The notes beneath the pieces are model-generated. The model searched no databases and was not told where the DNA came from. It saw only the letters and a program-made list of their open reading frames with translations. Below, one piece after another: positions 25,825-37,600 of a DNA stretch of 64,000 bases. Source of the stretch: Semisulcospira habei (taxonomy: Eukaryota; Mollusca; Gastropoda; Semisulcospiridae); contig BTPG01000001.1 of the NCBI GenBank assembly GCA_036245525.1, positions 174,907,402 to 174,971,401 on the forward strand. The letters run 5' to 3'. The position numbers were made by a program, and so were the translations under genes. Every line of letters starts with the position of its first letter. Positions within the stretch are counted from its first letter, which is position 1.

Positions 25825-28800
25825 AGTCTCTCTCCCTTCCTCATTCTGTATTCTTAAGCGATGTCATGAATATTCATTCACATCTCTACATCAACTAACT
25901 TCAATAACTATATAAAATATACTAAACATGCATTTCACATCCGATCCATGCATCCAAGTTAGCCTAGCACCCGTATCACAACATTAATGTAATTATTTTG
26001 TGAATGGACTCTTTCTTTCCGTCAGGAATTTCCCTCAGACACTACTGAGTATATTCTTTTTATTACAGAATCAGCCGGGAACCGTACTGACCCCCTTTCC
26101 CCCGCTAAATAGGTGAGGTCCCTTCACTTCCGCACGTAGGCACTTCCTCCTCTCAGTAGAAATCCACCACTGACCCACTTTCCCCGCCAATTAGTCTAGG
26201 CACCTTCATTTCCACACGTACGCACTTCCTCGTCAGTATCGGCATGAAGTACTAACCAACTTAACCCACTAAATAGGTTAGGAGGCATGCGTGCAGGCAC
26301 GATCACTCCCCGTCTCTACTCCCCATGACTTACTCGCAGTCTGCGATATACATTTCCCTTATTCAATGATTTGGCTAGTAACTTTAGCTGCACTTACTTC
26401 TTAATCTTCCAATTAATTCTGAACTTAATTTTGGTCCCTTGACAATCATGGGAAGTTGACAAAAGTGAAAAATGCATAAATTTTTAGAAAACATGAATTT
26501 TGCGGGTACAAATATCAACCCTTTCCTTGTGTGAGAACACTTGAACACTTGCTTGTTTCAGGGACTTGTTGGAAGGTCAAGGTCACAAATGTCATTAATT
26601 ATGTGGATCAGTCATGCACATGAGCCTTGAGGGCTTTGCCATTCTTGTTATTACAGTATTACCTGCTTTGTGGGACCCTTCGCATGGGTGACCAAGCTGC
26701 CCTCGAAGACTGGCCACTCTCAGCTCAGACGGCAAAATAACCTGTTAACCCATTTAACCCGAAGGCTGCATTCCCCAAATTTTAGAGCTGTCACCTGACA
26801 ACTTGTACCAGTTGCAGGAGATGGATTGACCATGATAATTCAACGGTCATGCTAGATTAGCTTCACACCATCAGGTGCCAAGCTAATGTGGCACTACCCT
26901 TAACTTATCATGGTCGGTCCATTACCTGCTGTAGGGCATCAGTGCTAAATGGGTTAATGCCCTCTGTTTTCTGATTAACCTGCGGCTTCAGATAACATTT
27001 CATGACTGCCTTGTGAAGAAAGCCTTCGAACACATATTCTGACTAAAATGTAAACAGTTTTCTCTCAGAACCACAAATATGTTTGAGAATGCATGTGAAC
27101 ACCATCAATTTTCTTCAGTATTCTTAACAGATTCACCCCTGATGCACTACAGCAAGAGGCGACAAGCTAATCTGGCACTGCCCTTGAATTATCATGGTCG
27201 ATCCATCTCCTGCAACTGGTGCATAGTCATTAGATGATGCCTCCAAAATTTGGGAAATTCGGCCGTCAGGCTGAATGAGTTAATTGCTATTTTACAAGCA
27301 TGATCTTTAGAGACGCCTCTTCGAGGTCAGTTAACAGCTGACTGGTTATGGTTTGTCATTGTTCCAGGATTTACTTACACCTGTCAGTCACCACACAGAC
27401 TTTTACTGGGGGTGCAAATGTTTGACTTAACATCGTTTTCTGCCTTTATATAGGTGATCTTTAGTTGAAAGATCTCTTTTTGAGGTCAAGATCGCAGTTG
27501 ATTTTCCTGTTTCAGGTTTACCAGCACAAACGCAGGTCTCTGCGCAGACCTCCACACCTGGCACAGCAGCGGGACTTGCCATGGGCTTCTACCGTTATGG
27601 GGAGGTGGTAGGTCGAGAATCACGACATAGTGAGTTCAAGGCTGGCGGCATAACACAGAAAGATCGGGGCTGGCTCCAGGACACAGTTGGGAAATATGTG
27701 TGTGGGTTTCTCAACAGCGCAGAGGGTGGCACATTGTTTATTGGTGTGAACGACTCAGGTGATAGTTTTTGCTTCTTACTGATTCACACTTGAGTGCTGG
27801 TATTATGTATTCACATGTGAGTGCTGGTATTATTTATTCACGTTAGTGATGGTCATATTTATTCACAAGTGAGGGCCGGTCTTCTTTATTTACATGTGAG
27901 TGCTTGTCTGGACTTATTTATTCACATATGAGTGCTGGTCTTGTTTACTCATGCATGAGTGCTGGTCTTTTTTATTCACACGTGAGTGCTGGTCTTTTTT
28001 ATTCACACATGAATGATGAGCCTATTTAGTCACATGTGAGCACTGGGGCTATGTAGTCGCATGTAATTGCTATTTATTCACATGTGAGTTCTGGTCCTAT
28101 TTATTCACATGTGACGTTGACATCTCCAGTAGGAGAGATGTGCAAATGAGAGAGTACATCGACTCTAAATCAATAATGCCGTATCGATAGTTCTAAATCA
28201 GGGTAAAGTACATACGTAATTACATTACGGTCCAGAACTTTCAATCTCCCGTTATCTTAGTTGGCGTTCCTGAGAAATTGCGACTACACAGAAGAATGTA
28301 GCCGATTCACTACAGGTAATATTATATGTCGGCGGCTAAAAAGCTTCTGTGTTTAACTGCGTCATTGACTTGAAACGGTTAGAACACACACCCCACACCT
28401 CTCCCCCCCCCCCCCCCACACACACACATCCTGTACTAGTACACGCCGTCTCACCACCCACCCCTTACCCCCACACTCCACCCCACCCCACCCTACAAAG
28501 CCCGACACACTCACACGTCACCCACCCCACTCCCCACACAGGCAACCATCTCGCACACACAACATGTCAGGCCAAACAAATCCGTTCTGTGTCAACCCTT
28601 CACATTTATGTCACTAAGGCACTAGAACAGATTTTCTCGTTCCGTGTCAACCCTTCACATTTATGTCACTATGTCACTAATACAAATTTTATTTGTGGGA
28701 CAAACATTGAATATAGGTTTTTCTCCAAATATAGATCACCAGGCCATTCCTAAATAATTAGGACACGCAACGTTAGTAGTAGAATGGAGAAAAATAATTT

Positions 28801-31639
28801 TGTTTTTGTGTCTGACAAAGTGTGGAGAAAATGTTGTTGTTTTCATTCCAAGCACACATCCGGGCAGACCAACCTACGATGCATTTGAAATTGAAAGACA
28901 AAACCCATCACTCTACCCCCAGTGAGGGACCTGATTTCAAAAGCCAATATACACGCACCCTGTTTACGAGTGTTTTAGATCAACAAATCACGCGAGGAGA
29001 AAATTGGGTGTGAGTGGTTTCGTATTTCACGACACAATGCGTAGTTTGATTTACAGGCACACGATAATCCAGTTACAAAAAGGTTGGATACTTTTTTCGA
29101 GTGAACAGTATGGTGATGAAATCGGGTGCCTGTATTGTACTGAGTTTGAAACCGGATCAGGGACACCAGCTATCGCGTGAGTGGAGGAAGAGAATAAAGC
29201 CAGACAGCTTTTGTGTAGTCAATATAACATCTGCCGTGTGTGTGAGTTTATTAGATTGCGTCCCTTTCATGACCAGATAGGCATGCATAGTGTTTTGTAC
29301 ACACATTTTATATATTGAGTTTTAAAAATGAACTTAATGACACTAGACCCACAGTGTGGCTTGTTTTGTGGTGCCACAGGGTGTGGTAAAACTGAATTTG
29401 TTCTTAATCTCTTACAAACAAGATACATCCACCATTTCGAAAACATTGTGATATTCTGTCCTACAATAAAACACAATAAAGCATATCACAACCGTTTATT
29501 TATTTGGACTGACAGCAATATCTATTTAGTTGATCCTGAAAAGAAACTGAATGATTACCTACAATATTTTACAAAGCAATTTGAAGGACAGCCAACCCTG
29601 TTCATTGTTGATGACTGTTCTGCAGAGAAAGACATTGTCAAGAAGAGAAATACATTGGCAGAACTGGCCTTCAGTGGCAGACATGCAAACATCAGTGTAT
29701 GGATTCTCACTCAGAAATATAATGCTGTACTGAAAGATTTTTGTGAGCAGTTAAAGTTTATCTGTTTGTTTTACTGTAAGGATCGTGACAGCTTTGAAGA
29801 TTGTCTCAGAGAGAACGATGTTATACCAAATAAACACGAACGAGACATTGTGAAAAACAAACTGAAATTGACTAAGCATCTAAAGCTTATTTTAAAGACA
29901 GATCAGCCCACAGGGTATGGGTTAGTGAATTAATTTAGCCTTATGGTTTGTCCATAAAAATGACAGACGGACAAACCATTGATATCACAGACTGCTTCAA
30001 AGATGTTGAGTGCATTTATGACTTTAAAACGCATGTTAAAAAGCCGTTTGAGCTCGGTATAAAACTCTCAACACTGACACTGATAAGCATGGCATATAAT
30101 GTGACTTTGGGGTATTCTGAATGTTTTCCATATTATGAGTATGAGACTGTTGATCTTAGGACACATACCTTTAGAGTCAATGATGCTAACTGCGACTGGT
30201 TTGAGGCACTGTGTAAACACATATTCAGACAACTATGTAAACTACATGATTATATTGAAGACGTTACAGTCAATAAAGTGGTATTACACCTACAGCGCAA
30301 GCAGTAATATTTTTATATTATTATTTTGTCGGACAAATAAAAATGACGCTCAACACAATTGATGTTACAGACTGCTTTAGTTATATCCAGCACTTTGATC
30401 AGTTAAGAACAGATTTCAAACAACCGGACATAACACCAGTATCAACACAGGAGATGATTTATGTGTCATATCAAATGACTTTAGAAATATTTGCGGAGTT
30501 ACCATTTGTAGAGTACATGCCTGTTGATCTTAAGACACATACCTTTGAAGTTGATGATGACTGGTTTGAGTCAGTGTGTGAGCAAATATTCAGACAACTA
30601 TGTGAACTGAATCTGTTCATTGTAGGTGTTACAGTCAATAAAGTGGTATTACACAATGTGTAATGTTTTCTATTTATTATTTTGTCGGACAAATAAAAAT
30701 GACGGACAATTCCCAATGCTCGTCAAGCTTAAGAAACGTGTTTCACACAACAGATTTGCCTATATCCAACACTTACAGTGTCTATGAATCGATAGAAAGG
30801 TCTTTTTTTGTCATACAAGATAACCTTCTTTCTGGTAGTGTAAAGATTCAGATTGTTGCTAAAATAGAATTTACCAGGCTAGATGGTGAAGTGATTGTTT
30901 CGTATATCACGACAAGACAACACACAGTTAATTCAAGAAGGGAATTGGAAAAAGTGTTTAGAGAAAGACTGTTGCCTGACTTTCTAGAAGCAATTGACAG
31001 AGCAAAAATGCAGGGATCTGGTTGGCATGAAGGCCGTGTACATGAACTGCAACTGAAGCAGTCAAGATATCATCCTATTTTAGGCAAATCGTGGCTGCCC
31101 CTACCAACTGAGGTTGCAGACAAAAAGGCTGTCGTCAATATTCAGAACAAAGATAATTTCTGTTTCATGTGGTGTGTGCTTGCCAAACTGCATTTTGTAA
31201 AAACAAAACCAGAACGTGTATCTAACTATACCAAATTTGTAAATGAACTCAACTTCAGTGGCATAGATTTTCCTGTTAAGGTGGAAGATATAGATCTGTT
31301 TGAAAAACTAAATCCTGGGATATCTGTGATATCTGGTAAGTGTCACCGTTAATTCGGGCGGACCGTCGGGGGTTCTTTCTCCGGGTACTCCGGTTCTTCC
31401 ACCCCCCCCCCCCCCCCCCCACTTTGGTACCGGTCTCAGGCCACTTTACAAATTTCAAATACAAGCGATCAAAAATCTCTGTAACTTCAGTAGCTGACTG
31501 GCCCTTCGTTTGTCTTGTACTGTGTTTGTCTTAAATGGCGTAAATCCGTGCCTGTTTCGTGAGTGTGTGTGTTGGGTTTCAGGCACGGCGCTTTGAGTCG
31601 ATTTCCCCAAAATTGAGAAAAAGCGCCTATATAATAATG

Positions 31640-31670
<31 letters not shown>

Positions 31671-34600
31671 GTGTATGTATGGGATAATGAGTCTGAGAAC
31701 AAGTTACAACCAATTAGAGTGTCGCCAATTGCCCCAACCTACGGTCAGTCAGAAGATAAGCATGTTGATATGTTACTAATAAGCTCTGGCTCAGGTGATA
31801 ACTTTCACTACACAATTATTAGGAGTATGTCACGACTAATTCACAACCATGTATCAAAACACAATGGCAAACAGGAAGTGTGTAAAAGATGTTTACAAAG
31901 GTTTTCCTCTATTAAAGTAGCACATAAACATATCCAGCACTGTAGGTCAGCTGATGACATTCAAACAATACTTAGGTATCCAGATCCTGGTAGCAAAGTA
32001 TATTTTAAGAACTATGTTAATCAGCAAAAGCTGCCGTTTGTAGTGTATGCTGATTTTGAATCACTGGTTGTGCCATATGAGGGTCCTGTTCCAGAATCAT
32101 TACCAAAGACTGTAAAATTGAGTGATCAAGTGGTGTGTTCTTTTGGATATATTCTTGTTAGGTCTGACGGCCAGCATACAGAACCTGTTACCTACAGAGG
32201 TGAAAATGCAGCAGCTGAGTTTTTAACAGAAATGAGACAACTGTATAGTCAGGTAGTACAGTATCTGGAAAAGTGTCAGATCCCTTTGATGATGTCAGAA
32301 GAAGACAAACAGAATTTTGATACAGCAGTGATGTGTTGGATTTGTGAACAACCTTTAGGAGGTTGTGATCAACTTCTGAAGGGTGATAAAGTTCGTGACC
32401 ATGACCACATAACTGGGCGTTACAGAGGTGCTGCCCATGGTGATTGTAACTTGAAATTAAAAATAGATCCCAAGGCATACAAACTGCCTATCTTTTTTCA
32501 CAATCTCAAAGGGTATGATTCACATATTATCATGCAGGCTGTGGATGAGTCTTACAAAAAAATTAGTTGTATTGCCCAGACAACTGAAAAATACTTGACT
32601 TTTAGGCTGGACAACAAATTAGCATTTTATGACTCCATGCAACATTTGTCCTTAGGGCTTGCTAGTCTCGCAGAAGGACTGACTGAGTATCCAATAACAA
32701 GTAAATATTTTGAGCCAGAATTGATTAAGAAAGGAGTCTACCCTACGAGTACATTGATCAATGGGTTGTTTTTGAAGAAAGGGGACTGCCTCCAAAAGAG
32801 AAATTTTATTCTACACTAAATGGCAAAGGTATTTCTGACTCTGATTACAAGCACGCACTTGATGCATGGGGTAAACTAGGGTGTCAGACAATTGGTGACT
32901 ACCATGACCAGTACTTGAAAGCTGATGTTTGCTTGCTTGCAGACGTATTTGAAAGTTATCGTGAAAAGGGTTTGTTACACTACAGTCTTGACCCAGCTTG
33001 CTACATAACTAGTCCTGGCATGACATGGGATGCATTTTTAAAATCCAGCAAGATATTTATAGACCTGTTGTCTGATCGTACGATGAGTGAAATGGTGGAA
33101 CGTGGATTGAGGGGAGGCATTAGTATAGCTGCAAACAACTATGCCAAAGCCAACAACAAATATCTGGACGATCTTGACTTTGACCCCTCAAGGTCAAGGT
33201 CATTCATTACGTACCTTGACGCTAAATAACCTTTACGGATTCACAATGTGTGAATTATTGCCCTTGAAAAACGTTTGTCTCTATGATTTGTCACAGTATG
33301 ACATAACAGAGTTAACAAACAATATTATGAGTCATGGCCGGAATGATGCAAATGGTTGGATCTTTGAAGTAGACCTGGAGTACCCACACCATCTACATGA
33401 TTACCACAATGATTATCCGTTGGCTGTTGAGAAAATGAGTATGACAGGGAAAGAAGAAGACACTAAACTTGTGCCAAATCTGAATGACAAATTCAATTAC
33501 GTTTGCCACTATCGCTTGTTACAGTTTTACATCAGACACGGGTTAGTACTAAAGAAAGTTCACAGAGGCATTCAATTTGAGCAGAGTGCTTTCATGAAAG
33601 ATTACATAATGAAGAACACAACATTGCGTGCGAGAGATGGCAACACTGCATTTGACAAAGACTTCTTTAAGCTCATGAACAATGCCTGTTTTGGCAAGAC
33701 AATGGAAAATCCTCATCACCGCAAAGATGTGAGACTGGTCACAACTGAATCAGGTGCAATTAAACTTACAGGTAAGCCACAGTACACAGGGTACAAGGAG
33801 TTTCATTCATCATTGTATGCAGTGTCACTCAGAAAAAAGATTGTCAAACTGGACAAGCCAGTATTCATTGGTATGGCAATTCTTGAGTTATCAAAATTGC
33901 TGATGCTTGAATTTTACTATGATTACTTTAAACCAAAGTATCCTGAGTGCCATCTGCTATACACTGACACTGACTCTATGATCATTGATGTGCCTACTGA
34001 AGACTTTTATGAAGACATGAAAACAGAACTACACATGTATGACACATCTGATTACCCTAAGGATCACCCGCTGTTCAGCACACAAAACAAAAAAGTGCCT
34101 GGAAAGTTTAAAGATGAACTAAATGGAGTGCCAATAGTTGAGTACGTTGGACTGAGATCAAAAATGTATTCTATACTGCACCAGAAGGGCAGTCAGTCGA
34201 AAGCCAAAGGTATCAAAAAAAACAGCGATAAAAAATAAAGACATCCGTCATGAACATTATAAGCAAGTATTAGATGGAGAACTGATGCCTGATTATCCAA
34301 ACAAGTCACTGAGATCAAACAAACACAATATTGAAATGATCCAAACACATAAAAAGTCACTTGCAGTAGGGGACACAAAACGAGTGTTTCACTCCAAGAA
34401 AAAGGCTTATGCACCTGGACATTACAGGCTCAAGTTATCTGAAGAAATAGCCGATGAACTGGTTGATGAACTAATCGATGAATTAGTTGATGAAATGGTT
34501 AAAAATGCGTAACAGTGTCTGGAGGAATAATTTGTAATTCTTCTCTGGCAAATGCCCTCTGAGGCGCAGGCTCATACAGATAATAAATTGTTGCATTAGC

Positions 34601-37600
34601 ACCAGGAACTATTTTTTTTTATATTGTGAACAGATGTAGACCAAATTGGATCAGTTGCCCTACGTCTGACGTCATTCTCGGCCTCGCCAGTTTGATACAA
34701 ATATCTTACCTATTTTGTAAACAAGCTTGTGTCTGGAGGTGTTGTTTTTATTTCTGACCCTGATGGTATTGTTTTCAATTTAATAGAATCAACAGGTTTA
34801 GGGTGACCTTCATTATTCATTGCTTTTATCACAGACGGTAATCTCTTAACCCACTCAGTGTTCCGGGTGTCATGCATGAGTTCCTTAGAATACTGATAGC
34901 TGAAAAGTCTCTCTGATAATTGTTTGTTAAAGTTCTCAACAATAGCCTGTGATCTGTGCACGCCTGGTATGCCTCGCCGCACTAGCACTCCATGCTTTGC
35001 AAATAATTGATTAACAGCGCCTTTAAATTCACTCCCATCATCGACTTGCACAAGCCTAGGAAATTTTAAAGGGCCTCGACTATATATCTTTGTTAACGCA
35101 GTGGCCACTGTTACAGCATTCTTGTCAGTTATGGGTTCGGCATCCTTGTACCTTGAAGCTATGTCGACAACAGTTAATGCATACTTGTATCGTTTCTTTC
35201 TTATTGTATCGTGTGGTAGGAACAGGAGATCCATTTGATGGGTGTCATTAGGGATAGTGTTTACAAAATGGGGTCTTGTTATTTTTCTTGGAGCAGGAAG
35301 ATATATTTGCCAAATTGCTTGTTTTTGTAGCCACTGTTTTATTTGGTCTAGTGTGACATCCCCACCCACAGCCGCATGCAATTTTTCTATTGCAGTTTTT
35401 CCTTTCCAGTAGCCAATAGGGGAGTAATATATTTTTGATAGTTTAGCTCCGACGTCTGTCATTTCTTCTAGCAATAAAAACTCCTGTAAAATATACTAAT
35501 GTCATTCCCACTAGAACAAATATTATTTCTCCATTTCTTTGTTCTGGGCTTGGCTGGTAGTAGTCACTAAGTTTTGGTCGTGGGATGGTCATGTCTTCAC
35601 CCGTGACAAGAAAATATTCTTTGATCGCGTCATCGACATTTTCAAGCCTGAGTTTTTCATTGATGAAATCAAGTTTCTCTATTCTTTGCTTCTCATAATC
35701 CTGTTAAGCTTGTGCCAGTTTTTCAGATGCCTCATTGTGACGCTTCATTTCTTCTGCAGATTCCTCTCTACCCATTTTTGAAAAGAGATAGTTTGATCCA
35801 CTAAATGCCAATGTGCTAACAACTGCCCCACCAATCATAATAGCTATAGTTGCCATACTTTTTATTTACATAGAAACATTTTCTGGAATAATTCCTTGCT
35901 TAACGAGAAGGTCTTTTGTGGCAATCGATGCTGTTACAACAGCTACTAGCTTAGCGCTGTCTTCGAAGTCTAACCTACTCAAGTCTGCTGATTTCATTTT
36001 GAGAAGACTTTTCCCCAGCATAGAATACGCTACTGCTAGTCCGCTTAACACGGCAGAGTGATAGACGAGGTTCATGATGTTCTTTGCGTCGCTCATTTTC
36101 TTATGCCACAAAAATTAAAATAATAAATTTATTTACTGCATGTAAAATGGGTTCAAAGGTTTTGACACTGCTGGTAATGTGGAGACTTCTTCTTTTATTT
36201 TTGGAGTGTTTGATTTTTTGGACACTGTTCGAGTCTGTGGTTTGTATTTTTTGTATAATTGGTAACCTACGTAAACAAATCCTACAACAAATCCAGCAAC
36301 TATATATTTTGTTGTTTCAGGTTTAGACTCAATTGTTTGTCTCTCACTTTGTTGGGGGTGTGTGGGTGTTGGTCCTGACGGTAGTAACACTGGTGCTGTT
36401 GATGGTGTGTCAGTTACATGAGTCTTTTGTGTTAATGCCTGAAGCTGTAATTTTTTTTGTCTGTTATATTCAGCTAATTTTTTTCCTGCCTCTATTCGAC
36501 CTGGACTTTTAGCCTTAGTCACTGTTTGAACTTGTGTCAAGACAGGACTCTGATGTGGAGTTGTCTGGGTCTCGTCCATTTTCTTCTAATTTAAAATTTA
36601 TTTTAGAAAAATCGATATGACTCCCAGTTACAAGCAAGGTTACCACAGGTGCAAGGTAATTGCCAAACTTGTAAAACATGAGGCATGCTAATTTGCCTAT
36701 TGAACTTGAAACTATGGGGTTGCTTTCTAGATCATCTGATAGACTGTCACTATCAACAGGCAGGAAGTGACTCACAGCTTTTGTGTATAGGCAGACAAGA
36801 GATCGACTCAAATCACATGTCATTAGTGAAGCAATGTGATTTTCATATTTAGCATGAAGTTTGATTAGCTCGTCAGCAGTGAGAGATTCTATGTCTTCTG
36901 CCATGTATTGTTTACCGAGAAAAGCTTTTGATTTTCCAGATACAACTACAGAGAGAAGTCGCTGTTTTTTCGAGTCTAAGTCTTTGTTTTCTACAGCGCA
37001 GATATCGCTTAGAAGAAGTAATTCATCTTGGTTCATTTTATAATGAAAATTTAAAAAAATAACACAGCTTTGCTTGGACCTGTAAATAACTTATGAAGTT
37101 ACTGTTCATGTAACTTTCTAGAATAACGTGATCTTACTTGATAACTAATTTCAAAGTTACCTACAACTTACAAGTAACTTTGACGTTAACTTTGAAGTTA
37201 GTTGTCACAAGTTCTTATAAGTGACTTAAAATAAGAACTTATGTGTCTTATCATACGTTCTTATAAGTTCTTAACCCAAGTCAATAAGACACTTGGACAG
37301 ATTTCTCAAGTTACAAGCCCGCCGTGAGATGGCCTTAGTCGCCTGCTCGGCGTTAAACCCAAATAACTAACTAACTAACTCAAGTTACAAGGACAACAAG
37401 AAAACTTTTTTTTCTCAGTAGTACTCTGGTGGTGGGGCTGATGGCGTCAAATGAGCAGGCATAAAAGGCATGACATCTCTTTGCGAAGAGTATTTCAGAA
37501 TTAATGAATGATTACCAAAAGAGATCTTTACTTGCTTAAAAGTCCTTGAACTTTTTTCATAGTTTCTTCCACCCCTATCTTTTTTCCTTCCTCTAAAAAA

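Larger units (their letters stand above)
20346..26444 (-). mobile_element. Decayed Ty3/Gypsy LTR retrotransposon
   Basis: The 5' LTR (26444-23649), primer site, gag, protease-end and RNase H fragments, polypurine tract and a truncated 3' LTR (20484-20346) all lie on the - strand. Most of the reverse transcriptase and all of the integrase core are missing, and the pol pieces are out of the usual order. A tRNA-derived SINE sits inside gag. The element lies in intron 2 of the Schlafen-like gene in opposite orientation. Confidence 0.85.
23649..26444 (-). repeat. Gypsy 5' LTR with internal expansions
   Basis: On the - strand it starts TGTCAAGGGACCAAAATTAA and ends CCAGTCTGTGACA. Directly after it is TGGCGAGCCTGCCAGGA, a good tRNA primer-binding site (TGG plus 14). 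At 2.8 kb it is long because it holds minisatellites (24230-24547, 25028-25397), a TA microsatellite (25735-25820) and other repeats. Confidence 0.75.

Noticed and set aside
25404..25898. 164-codon frame with an IY repeat
   Set aside because: Translation of the TA microsatellite.
27780..28112. CRISPR-like spacing of repeats
   Set aside because: Repeats are contiguous and degenerate without unique spacers, and the sequence is eukaryotic.
28349..28753. Open frame inside the left TIR (mirrored at 44431-44844)
   Set aside because: Its first half is a CACACCC/poly-C simple stretch, the mirror copy crosses the N gap, and the residues are low complexity.
35539..35781. 80-codon + strand frame
   Set aside because: It is the antisense shadow of the small membrane protein gene at 35443-35856.
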